From Pseudomonadota bacterium (GTDB lineage Bacteria > Desulfobacterota > Desulfovibrionia > Desulfovibrionales > Desulfovibrionaceae), in the NCBI GenBank assembly GCA_023450535.1, contig JAEXGX010000119.1, positions 1-22,440 of the forward strand: a DNA stretch of 22,440 nucleotides, in the 5' to 3' direction. A program made the translations under genes and the position numbers. Below the pieces are notes generated by a model. It was not told the origin of the DNA. It made no database searches and saw only the letters and a program-made list of their open reading frames with translations. How positions within the stretch are numbered: position 1 is the stretch's first letter; every line of letters begins with the position of its first letter. Below are positions 9,902-16,448 of this stretch, in pieces.

Positions 9902-11461
9902 TTACTTGATCTTCTTATTGCCGTCCCATACCTGTTCAGCTTCGGGCAGGGGCTTCAGGTACGCAAACCAGGGGTTGGTCTTCAGGTATTCCGGGTCCTG
10001 CTGGAGCTTGCGGCTCATCTTCAGGATGGGCGGCACAATCTGCTTGATATCGCCTTCAAGCTTCGGCCCGATGCCGTAGTTGGTGGCCTGCAACGCATAG
10101 TTGACCGCGTTCTGGCTGTAGGTCATGGAGCTGGCTAACGTATCCAGAGCCTTGGCGGGGTTATGGAAGCCCACGCTGTTTTCAGCGGAGACATAATCCC
10201 AGAACATCTGGCCCTTGCGAACATTTTCCTTGGCCATGATGATCAGTTGATCATAGTCAGCGGGCTTGTCGCCCTGCCATTCCAGGGCCAGACGCACGGC
10301 CTCATGCGCGCGCACCGAGTCTTCCTGCGCCTTGAGAAGCTGACTATAGGTCTTGTCCTGAGTGTATTCCACCCGGCTCTTCAGGTATTCGGGCGTCTTG
10401 TCGGCATGGCACTGACGGCAGGCGCGCAGTTCCGGGTCCTTGAGCGGCGAAGTCCACCAGTGGCTGGACATCTTCTTGCCGTCCATGCGCTGATACGGCA
10501 TGTGGCAGTCCACGCAGGTCACGCCAGCCGCACCGTGCGGTCCGTCGATCCAGGTTTCGTATTCGGGGTGCTGCACCTTGATCATGGGCGTCTGGGAAAC
10601 AGGGTGAATCCAGTCCGCGAACTTGCCCTCGAACCCAGCCATCTTCACCGTGCCGTTATCTTCATACACGCTGTAAATCTGCTCCGGCGTAAAACCCTTT
10701 TCCCACGGGAAATGCGGGCGCTTGGCCGGGCCGTGGCCGGGGTCGTTGAAGTAGTATTCCACATGGCACTGAGCGCATACCAGCGAACGCATTTCCGCAC
10801 GGGACAGCTTGGCCGGGTCCTTGCCCGCAAACTTCAGATAATCCTTGAGCGGTTCGCTGTAGAGCTGAAGCTCCATGGTTTCAGCATTGTGACAGGTGGT
10901 GCAGCTGATGGAGTCATCGTCCGTCACCTGATCACGGAACTCGTTAACATCCTTGGTCCAGAAATCATTCCCGTACTGCTTGATCCATTCCACCATCTTG
11001 GGGGTCTTACAGTTCCAGCAGGTGGCGGGCATGCTACCCTTGTCACCGTAGCGGTTGATACGGTCGATTTCCAGAAAATCGTGTATGGCGTAGGTGTGCC
11101 CCCGCGCCTCACGGTATTCGTACATGAAGGGATAACCCAGCCACAGGTTCTTGAGGTAAGGCTGAGCGGCCTGCGGATAGCCCTCGGGCAGGCCATCCAC
11201 ATTGTCGTTCTTCATGAAGTTGATGGACCCCTTATACTTGGTCATCACTTTGCTTTCGTCATTGCGGCGGTACGAGGCGTACTGCAGGGGGAACTCTTCC
11301 TTGAACTCCGGCGAGCGGTGATAGTCGGAGTCCTTGAGGCCCGTCTGGTACACGGGAGTCTTGAGTTCCGCTGTGGACACGTCATCACAGGCGGTCAACA
11401 GCCCCAGCGCGGCAAATACCGCGACAAAACGGGCAGAACGGGAGAGCATCTGTCTATTCAT
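9902..11461 (-). CDS. nrfA: Ammonia-forming cytochrome c nitrite reductase
   Basis: Reduces nitrite to ammonium by six electrons at a pentahaem centre outside the cytoplasmic membrane. 519 residues with five haem-binding motifs: the active-site CWNCK (148-152, lysine ligand) and CTTCH (187-191), CAQCH (229-233), CVDCH (316-320), CRQCH (348-352). Active-site and calcium residues are recognisable: arginines in YREARGHTYAIHD, Glu235-Tyr236 after the third haem, and Lys295-Gln297-His298 in IKVQH. The K-x-Q pattern fits a calcium-dependent NrfA. The signal peptide ends in a lipobox, LLTAC with Cys25, so the protein is probably a lipoprotein. The ATG overlaps the nrfH stop by 8 bp. Encoded after its electron donor nrfH. 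Confidence 0.97.
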   Translation of the reverse strand: MNRQMLSRSARFVAVFAALGLLTACDDVSTAELKTPVYQTGLKDSDYHRSPEFKEEFPLQYASYRRNDESKVMTKYKGSINFMKNDNVDGLPEGYPQAAQPYLKNLWLGYPFMYEYREARGHTYAIHDFLEIDRINRYGDKGSMPATCWNCKTPKMVEWIKQYGNDFWTKDVNEFRDQVTDDDSISCTTCHNAETMELQLYSEPLKDYLKFAGKDPAKLSRAEMRSLVCAQCHVEYYFNDPGHGPAKRPHFPWEKGFTPEQIYSVYEDNGTVKMAGFEGKFADWIHPVSQTPMIKVQHPEYETWIDGPHGAAGVTCVDCHMPYQRMDGKKMSSHWWTSPLKDPELRACRQCHADKTPEYLKSRVEYTQDKTYSQLLKAQEDSVRAHEAVRLALEWQGDKPADYDQLIIMAKENVRKGQMFWDYVSAENSVGFHNPAKALDTLASSMTYSQNAVNYALQATNYGIGPKLEGDIKQIVPPILKMSRKLQQDPEYLKTNPWFAYLKPLPEAEQVWDGNKKIK

Positions 11462-11930
11462 CGGCTACCATCCTTGTACTGATGGGCTTCATGCGCATGT
11501 GCTGGATATTACGGTGACAATCGACACAGTAGGGTTTCACGTCCATACTGGCCACTTCCATGTTCGTTGCGGCGTGACAGGCCTTGCAGTTGGCATTGAC
11601 CACGTCCTTAGTCTTCAGCGTCGCCCGGATGGGCAACTGCGGATCGCCAAGCGTGTTCATGTACACGTCCCAGCCGCCGGTCGCCGCCTTGAAGGGCAGC
11701 TTTGCCACCAGGTTCGCCGGGGCGTGGCACTCATTGCAGGCCAAATTGGCATGGGTGGACATTTTATGCGTCCGGGCCGCCTGATCCATAATATGGCATG
11801 TGGAACAGAACGGGCGGGAGTCGGACACCCTCATCCCCCACGCCATCCCCGCCAGCAACAGAACGCCCAGAGCAACGCCGCCAAGCAGCAGCTTCAGGCA
11901 CGGCATTCTGCGGGGTGACTTTTCCGACAT
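11454..11930 (-). CDS. nrfH: Tetrahaem quinol dehydrogenase, NrfA partner
   Basis: Membrane-anchored NapC/NirT-family cytochrome that oxidises menaquinol and feeds electrons to NrfA. 158 residues from the chosen ATG. One N-terminal membrane helix (about 12-33) is followed by four CxxCH motifs: CSTCH (42-46) with HIM giving Met48 as the expected unusual haem-1 ligand, CNECH (65-69), CKACH (115-119) and CVDCH (135-139). The ATG at 11930 has GAGGAGG five bases upstream; the longer frame to 11951 lacks this. First gene of the nrfHA operon, divergent from the kinase gene and preceded by the sigma54-type promoter at 12008-12023. Confidence 0.96.
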   Translation of the reverse strand: MSEKSPRRMPCLKLLLGGVALGVLLLAGMAWGMRVSDSRPFCSTCHIMDQAARTHKMSTHANLACNECHAPANLVAKLPFKAATGGWDVYMNTLGDPQLPIRATLKTKDVVNANCKACHAATNMEVASMDVKPYCVDCHRNIQHMRMKPISTRMVADE

Positions 11931-11994
11931 TCTAGCCTCCTCTTTCCTCAAGGATTGAATCTCCCGCCGGGCCTTCCCCAGGCAAGGAACAATC

Positions 11995-12014
11995 TTTTGA
12001 GTATTCTATCAAAA
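11995..12014. repeat. Inverted repeat overlapping the nrfHA promoter
   Basis: TTTTGA (11995-12000) and TCAAAA (12009-12014) are perfect inverted halves separated by 8 bases. They overlap the -12 side of the nrfHA promoter. FNR/CRP-type sites usually have 6 bases between TTGA and TCAA, so this is not a standard match. A repressor site or chance are both possible. Confidence 0.35.
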
Positions 12015-12023
12015 AACGTGCCA
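12008..12023 (-). promoter_or_regulatory. Sigma54 (-24/-12) promoter for nrfHA
   Basis: The minus strand reads TGGCACGTTTTTTGAT. Against the sigma54 consensus (TGGCACg, four bases, TTGCA) the -24 half is perfect and the spacing is exact, while the -12 half is TTGAT instead of TTGCA. Predicted transcription start is about 11997, giving a leader of roughly 65 bases to nrfH. A divergent NtrC-family regulator gene in the same locus supports the call. Confidence 0.7.
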
Positions 12024-12067
12024 GCTCGCGTCTTTTTGCACAATATTCCCAATAACTAAAATACGTA

Positions 12068-12073
12068 TATAAT
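12068..12073 (+). promoter_or_regulatory. Candidate -10 element for the kinase-regulator operon
   Basis: A perfect TATAAT on the plus strand, 155 bases before the preferred kinase start. No good -35 lies 15-19 bases upstream (TTCCCA is the best). If used, the transcript would run through the half-site array at 12139-12178, allowing autoregulation. Tentative. Confidence 0.3.
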
Positions 12074-12082
12074 CTCAAGCTG

Positions 12083-12098
12083 TTGCTCTAAAAAGCAA
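12083..12098. repeat. Short dyad in the divergent nrf region
   Basis: TTGCT (12083-12087) and AGCAA (12094-12098) are inverted with 6 bases between them, the spacing of FNR/CRP-family operators. The half-site sequence is not a standard member, so the regulator is unknown. Confidence 0.25.
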
Positions 12099-12138
12099 AA
12101 ACTTTTATTCCACATCCCTCTTGTCTCAGTCTTTTTTC

Positions 12139-12179
12139 TCTGACATATTGTCAGAAATTTCTGACACGCTCGTCAGAAA
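12139..12179. promoter_or_regulatory. Phased half-site array, likely enhancer of nrfHA
   Basis: Four half-sites alternate in orientation: TCTGACA (12139-12145), TGTCAGA (12149-12155), TCTGACA (12160-12166) and CGTCAGA (12171-12177). Their centres are 10-11 bp apart. The middle two form the perfect 18-bp palindrome TGTCAGAAATTTCTGACA (12149-12166). The outer pairs give further perfect dyads: TCTGACA-TAT-TGTCAGA and TTTCTGAC-6 bases-GTCAGAAA. The array is about 160 bp upstream of the predicted nrfHA start, the usual range for an activator of sigma54 promoters. Binding by the neighbouring response regulator is inferred. Confidence 0.7.
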
Positions 12180-12228
12180 AAAAGGATCGGAACCTTTTCA
12201 ACCGCCTCCGGCGCTGGTGGAGGCTTTC

Positions 12229-14625
12229 ATGCGCACACCGTCCCTGCCTTCTTCTCTCTGGCCTTCGCTCCGCCTTCCCCTGCTGCTTATTCTGTTGTGG
12301 TGGCTGCTGCTTTTTCTTCTGCTCATGTGGACCCAACGGAGAGAAGACAACTATACCGAAGAACTGGCCAGACTCCAGTTGGAAACACTCTATTCCAGTA
12401 TTGCGGACATGCGCGACTGGAACGCGCAAAACGGCGGAGTTTTTGTGCCGGAAAATCCGGACAGCCCGGCGAACCCCTGGATTCCTGCGGAAAAACGCGT
12501 GCTGTACACGATGGACGGGCAACGTCTCGTCAAAATTAACCCTGCCTATATGGTACGGCTGATTTCTGAAAATTTCCGCTCCACCATAGCTAAATTCCGC
12601 ATCACCGCACTGGCCCCCAAACGTCCGGGCAACCAGGCCGACGCATGGGAGGAGGCGGCCTTAAAGCGTTTTGACCCCCGGCACGGAAAATACTTTGAAC
12701 TGGTGCGTTCCAAAGAGCCTCAATTCCGCTCCATCGCCGCGCTTCGGGCCAAAAAGAGCTGTCTGGAGTGCCATGAAAACGCGACTGAAGGGGATCTGCT
12801 GGGAGGTATCAGTCTGACGCTTGAAGCGTCGCCGTTGAGGCAAGCCGGACAGGCGCACAAAACGGCGGCGGCTCAGGCCTTCGGCCTTATCGGGCTTGTC
12901 GGCACTCTGGGCATCGGCGGCGCGACATGGCAGCTTAACCGCAAAAAGGAAAAGGCCGAGGCGGCCAACCGCCTCAAGAGCGCCTTTCTTGCCAACATGA
13001 CCCACGACATGCGCACCCCGCTGACCGGCATACTGGGCATGGCGGAACTGCTGGTGCAAAGTAGCACAGAACCGCGCCGCCGCTATCTTCTGGAACATCT
13101 ACGTGACGCCGCGTCCAGCCTGCTGAGCGTGGTGGACGGCGTGATGCGTTATTCCCTGCTGGAAGCGGACAGACGCCCTGTCCGCAACGAGCCTTTCCGC
13201 CCCGCTGAAGAAGTGGCGGCCTGTCTGGACGCGGTACGTCCGGCCTGCGACGCAAAAGGGCTGAAGCTCGACTACAGAGTGAACCCAGATGTGCCGCCCA
13301 TTCTGCTCGGCGATGCCTTCCGCCTGCGGCAGGCGCTGGGCAACGTGCTGGGCAATGCTGTCAAATTCACGGAACACGGCTCCATCAGCCTGTGCGTTTC
13401 GCGCGAAAGCGGCAATTTAAATTCCTGCCTGCTGCGCTTTGCCGTGCGTGACACCGGTCCGGGAGTTCCGCCCTGCGACCGAGAACGCATTTTTGAAAGC
13501 TTCGAGCAAGGCTCGCGCCGGGCGCAGAGCGAACTCGGCGCTGGGCTGGGTCTGGCTGCTGCCCGGCTCATCGCGCGGGCCGGAGGCGGCGACCTCACAT
13601 TAGAGGAAAGTTCGGAACAGGGCAGTGTTTTTCTCCTGACGCTGAACTTCCCCCTTCCTGCTCCGGACCACGCCACAAAAACAGATGAAGCGCTTGCGCC
13701 CTGCGCCAGGAAACCCTCTTCCGTTCAAGGGAGCCAAGACGGACAGGGGGGCCGAAAAGGCGACGTTCTGATAGTGGAAGACACCCCGGTTTCCGCGCTC
13801 TTTCTGCATGAGGTGCTGAAAGGTGCAGGATACTCCGCACACATGGCGGGTAACGGCTCCGACGCGCTCTTTTTGCTGCAATCCCGCCATATTGACGCGG
13901 TAATTCTCGATCTGGGCCTGCCGGACATGGACGGTCTGACCATCGCCCGGAGCATCAGGGCAGGGCAAAGCGGGGCGGATGCAAACACTCCTGTGCTTTT
14001 ACTCAGCGCCCTTCCTCTCTCTGTCAATACCTATGGCAAACGGTCCGACGTAACAGCGAGCTGCCATTTCCTGCTCAAACCCGCGAGCATGGCGCAATTG
14101 CTGGAAACACTCGAAAGTATGTTGCCCGCCGCCCCGGACAAGCCCTATGAAGAAAACAACATTACAAAAAGAGCCGAAGCCCCCGCAGAAACTTTCACAG
14201 ACGACGGTGTTTTCTCCCGGCAGGATGCCCTGGACACGGCGGACGGCAACGCCCCCCTGCTTCAGCGCATGATCGGCGCGTTTCTGGAGGAAGCTCCGGC
14301 TCTAGCCGCCATACTGGAAAGCGCATCTTCTTCTTTCGAGCTGCGCAGAACAGCGCACAGCCTGAAAAACAGCGCCGCCCTTCTGGGTCTGCCGCGTCTG
14401 CGTGCCGCCTGCACCGCACTTGAAAACGCGCTGGGCCCGGCGCTTACACCAGAAGGTGCAGTGCATCCGGACCATATTCCCGCCGCAAATGCCGCCCCCT
14501 ATACTGACGCTGACGCCGTGAACAACTCGCTGCGCGCCGATTCCGTGCGGGAACTCAAACGGGCGCTGACGGCGCTCCGCCGTGAACAGGAGAGTGCCAA
14601 TGGCCCGCTTGCTGGTAATAGATGA
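12229..14625 (+). CDS. Hybrid haem-binding sensor histidine kinase (NrfS-like)
   Basis: Sensor of the two-component system beside nrfHA. 798 residues from the ATG at 12229, which has GGAGG five bases upstream; the frame is open to a TTG at 12121, but that stretch holds the operator array. Order: membrane helix 15-34; extracytoplasmic Tll0287/DUF3365-like domain with the haem motif CLECH (178-182); helix 213-234; HisKA with His259 (MTHDMRTP); HATPase with GNAVKFTEHG, DTGPGVP, FEQG and GAGLGLA (to about 475); receiver with Asp561 (VILDLGLPDMDG); and a C-terminal Hpt with His710 (TAHSLKNSAALLG). This is a complete set for a His-Asp-His-Asp relay. The stop overlaps the regulator gene by 26 bp. 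The D. vulgaris NrfS/NrfR system is the closest precedent by context; the signal (nitrite, NO or redox) is inferred. Confidence 0.93.
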   Translation: MRTPSLPSSLWPSLRLPLLLILLWWLLLFLLLMWTQRREDNYTEELARLQLETLYSSIADMRDWNAQNGGVFVPENPDSPANPWIPAEKRVLYTMDGQRLVKINPAYMVRLISENFRSTIAKFRITALAPKRPGNQADAWEEAALKRFDPRHGKYFELVRSKEPQFRSIAALRAKKSCLECHENATEGDLLGGISLTLEASPLRQAGQAHKTAAAQAFGLIGLVGTLGIGGATWQLNRKKEKAEAANRLKSAFLANMTHDMRTPLTGILGMAELLVQSSTEPRRRYLLEHLRDAASSLLSVVDGVMRYSLLEADRRPVRNEPFRPAEEVAACLDAVRPACDAKGLKLDYRVNPDVPPILLGDAFRLRQALGNVLGNAVKFTEHGSISLCVSRESGNLNSCLLRFAVRDTGPGVPPCDRERIFESFEQGSRRAQSELGAGLGLAAARLIARAGGGDLTLEESSEQGSVFLLTLNFPLPAPDHATKTDEALAPCARKPSSVQGSQDGQGGRKGDVLIVEDTPVSALFLHEVLKGAGYSAHMAGNGSDALFLLQSRHIDAVILDLGLPDMDGLTIARSIRAGQSGADANTPVLLLSALPLSVNTYGKRSDVTASCHFLLKPASMAQLLETLESMLPAAPDKPYEENNITKRAEAPAETFTDDGVFSRQDALDTADGNAPLLQRMIGAFLEEAPALAAILESASSSFELRRTAHSLKNSAALLGLPRLRAACTALENALGPALTPEGAVHPDHIPAANAAPYTDADAVNNSLRADSVRELKRALTALRREQESANGPLAGNR

Positions 14626-16132
14626 CGAAAATCTGATCCGCATGCTGACCAAGGAAGCAGGGGAGGCTCTCGGATACGAAGTGCTGACTGCCGCCTCCCT
14701 GCACGAAGGCCGCGCCCTGCTGGATGCGGAAACGGCGGCGGGGCACTCGCTGGATCTCATAGTGCTGGATGTCATGCTCCCCGATGGGGATGGGCTGGCC
14801 GAACTGGAGCGCCTGACCAAGGGGCCGGGGCACCCCGATGTTATCGTTATTACCGGGCACGGCAACGCCTCGGCGGCGGAAGCCGCGCTCAGCGCCGGAG
14901 CCTGGGACTATCTGGTCAAACCACTGCGCCTGCGGGACCTCACCCGCATACTTGAAGAAGTCATGCAATGGAGACAGACCCGCGGTGCCGTTCAGTGTGG
15001 GAAATTTCAGAGGCCGGACATCATCGGGGCAAGCCCTGCGCTGATGGATGCGCTGTTTGAGCTCCAGGAAGCGGCTTCCAGCAACGTAAACGTGCTCATC
15101 ACCGGGGAAACCGGCACCGGCAAAGATCTGTTCGCCAACGCCCTGCACCTCAACAGCGCACGCGCCGCAGGGCCGTTTATTACCGTGGACTGTACCTCCA
15201 TGCCGGATAATCTGGTAGAAGCCCACCTCTTCGGCCATACACGCGGTGCGTTCACCGGCGCGGACCGGGCGCGGGAAGGGCTGCTGGCAGCAGCCGATCA
15301 GGGCACGCTCTTTCTGGATGAAATAGGAGATCTGCCCCTGCCCGCGCAGGGTTCCTTTCTGCGCGCGCTGGAACAACACCGCTTCCGTCCGGTGGGGGAA
15401 ATCAGGGAAATTTTCAGTGATTTCAGGCTGGTAGCCGCCACCAACCGCAATCTCGACGATATGGTGGACATGGATTTGTTCCGCAGTGATCTGCGTTTCC
15501 GCCTGCGCGGCATGCATATCCATGTACCGCCGCTACGCCGCCGTCTGGAGGATATTCCCGCGCTGGCCACTCACTTTATCGAATGCTGCTGTCAGCACAA
15601 CGGTTTTCCCCACAAGGAAGCAGGGCAGGATGTACTTGCCATGCTGGCCACCTATCCCTGGCCCGGCAACGTGCGCGAACTGAAACACGCGATGGAACGC
15701 GCCTGCACGGCGTCGGGCAACGGACGCATCCTTGCCCGCCACCTGCCTACGGAAATCCGCATTTCTCTGGCAAAAAGCCGCCTGATCTTTCCCGGCGCAT
15801 CCCTTGAGGGCAATACCGCGCATCCGGAAATGTTCTCCGGCATCGCGGCAAAACCTGCCCCGGGCTCCGTCCCAAATTCTGCCTCAAATTCTGCCTCGGA
15901 CCCTGCCGAAACGGCGGAAAATTTTCCCACGCTCAAAGAGAGCCGGGCCAGAGCTGACGCCGAATACCTGGCGGCCCTTCTTGCCCGTTTTCACGGCGAC
16001 GTCCGCCGTGCGGCCCCGGTAGCAGGGCTTTCCCGCGGACATCTCTACGAACTGCTCAAAAAATACGGAATGGCAAAAGACGGCACAAAAGATGATGTTT
16101 CAATCCACAGCCGCCCCCATCTCGCCGACTGA
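14600..16132 (+). CDS. Sigma54-dependent response regulator (NrfR-like)
   Basis: NtrC-family activator, predicted to switch on nrfHA. 510 residues from the ATG at 14600, which has AGGAG seven bases upstream; the GTG at 14582 is in frame but lacks a site. Receiver domain 1-120 with Asp57 (IVLDVMLPDGDG) and the acidic pair in VIDDE. The AAA+ domain has Walker A GETGTGKD (169-176), the sigma54-contacting GAFTGA loop intact (216-221), Walker B LFLDE (about 237-241) and WPGNVREL near 354-361. A linker rich in Ala, Ser and Pro (about 415-440) precedes a Fis-type HTH (about 465-490, VRRAAPVAGLSRGHLYELLKKYG). Co-transcribed with the kinase. Divergent placement from nrfHA with a -24/-12 promoter and enhancer-like array supports the target. 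Confidence 0.94.
   Translation: MARLLVIDDENLIRMLTKEAGEALGYEVLTAASLHEGRALLDAETAAGHSLDLIVLDVMLPDGDGLAELERLTKGPGHPDVIVITGHGNASAAEAALSAGAWDYLVKPLRLRDLTRILEEVMQWRQTRGAVQCGKFQRPDIIGASPALMDALFELQEAASSNVNVLITGETGTGKDLFANALHLNSARAAGPFITVDCTSMPDNLVEAHLFGHTRGAFTGADRAREGLLAAADQGTLFLDEIGDLPLPAQGSFLRALEQHRFRPVGEIREIFSDFRLVAATNRNLDDMVDMDLFRSDLRFRLRGMHIHVPPLRRRLEDIPALATHFIECCCQHNGFPHKEAGQDVLAMLATYPWPGNVRELKHAMERACTASGNGRILARHLPTEIRISLAKSRLIFPGASLEGNTAHPEMFSGIAAKPAPGSVPNSASNSASDPAETAENFPTLKESRARADAEYLAALLARFHGDVRRAAPVAGLSRGHLYELLKKYGMAKDGTKDDVSIHSRPHLAD
15874..15897 (+). repeat. 12-bp tandem duplication in the regulator linker
   Basis: AAATTCTGCCTC occurs twice back to back (15874-15885 and 15886-15897), encoding the repeated NSAS in the flexible linker between the AAA+ and DNA-binding domains. 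It is in frame. Confidence 0.8.
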
Positions 16133-16166
16133 CTCCGCAGCCGACGGATAGGGGTCGTGCGGATTG

Positions 16167-16186
16167 CCCCTCCCTGAAGGGAGGGG
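16167..16186. repeat. GC-rich hairpin 1 after the regulator gene
   Basis: CCCCTCCC and GGGAGGGG form a perfect 8-bp stem with a TGAA loop. It lies 35 bp after the regulator stop. No U-run follows, so it is either a poor terminator or a REP-like palindrome. Confidence 0.6.
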
Positions 16187-16234
16187 TTGCAAAAGAGGAT
16201 TTCATCGGCATCGCCGTTTTGTCAAGTCCACTTT

Positions 16235-16250
16235 TCCCCCTGAAGGGGGA
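16235..16250. repeat. GC-rich hairpin 2, same loop as hairpin 1
   Basis: TCCCCC and GGGGGA form a 6-bp stem around the same TGAA loop as the hairpin 50 bp upstream. The two share the core CCCTGAAGGG. A pair of related palindromes is typical of REP/BIME-type elements, but other copies are needed to prove it. Confidence 0.5.
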
Positions 16251-16342
16251 GCTTTCAAACCACAAAGGAATTTTTGATGAAAAAACGGGATTTGACCGGG
16301 AAAGTCAAGAACAGGGACACGGCGGGAGTGAGACGCAAAAAT

Positions 16343-16389
16343 CACCGGGAGTATCGGGCATAAAAAAACAGAATCGAGCATGCCCGGTG
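16343..16389 (+). promoter_or_regulatory. Overlapping inverted repeats upstream of the reductase gene
   Basis: CACCGGG (16343-16349) is complementary to CCCGGTG (16383-16389). CGGGCAT (16355-16361) is complementary to ATGCCCG (16380-16386). The right arms overlap, so the two hairpins exclude each other. The cluster ends just before the putative -10 elements, fitting an operator or a switch-like leader; function unknown. Confidence 0.4.
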
Positions 16390-16448
16390 GAGTATATTGC
16401 GCATATGATGTATAAAAATATAAGGTTCATTAAGATAAGGAGAAGGAT

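Larger units (their letters stand above)
16133..16448. other. Structured intergenic region, no gene seen
   Basis: 316 bp between the response regulator and the aldo/keto reductase gene. It holds two GC-rich hairpins with identical TGAA loops, a small CGGC/GCCG hairpin followed by TTTTG at 16205-16221, and an overlapping inverted-repeat cluster near 16343-16389. Possible -10 elements TATATT (16393-16398) and TATAAA (16411-16416) precede the AGGAG of the next gene. TGG, ten bases, then GCA at 16388-16403 is a poor sigma54-like match. A reading frame at 16219-16452 with a TTG start has no ribosome site or recognisable sequence and is not called. Confidence 0.7.

Noticed and set aside
10163..11482. 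Long open frame (439 codons) on the plus strand opposite nrfA
   Set aside because: It mirrors the codon bias of nrfA, whose five haem motifs and lipobox make it certain. The opposite frame has no ribosome site or recognisable domain.
14555..15523. 322-codon minus-strand frame opposite the response regulator
   Set aside because: It lies fully across the receiver and AAA+ coding sequence of the regulator and has no domain signature of its own.
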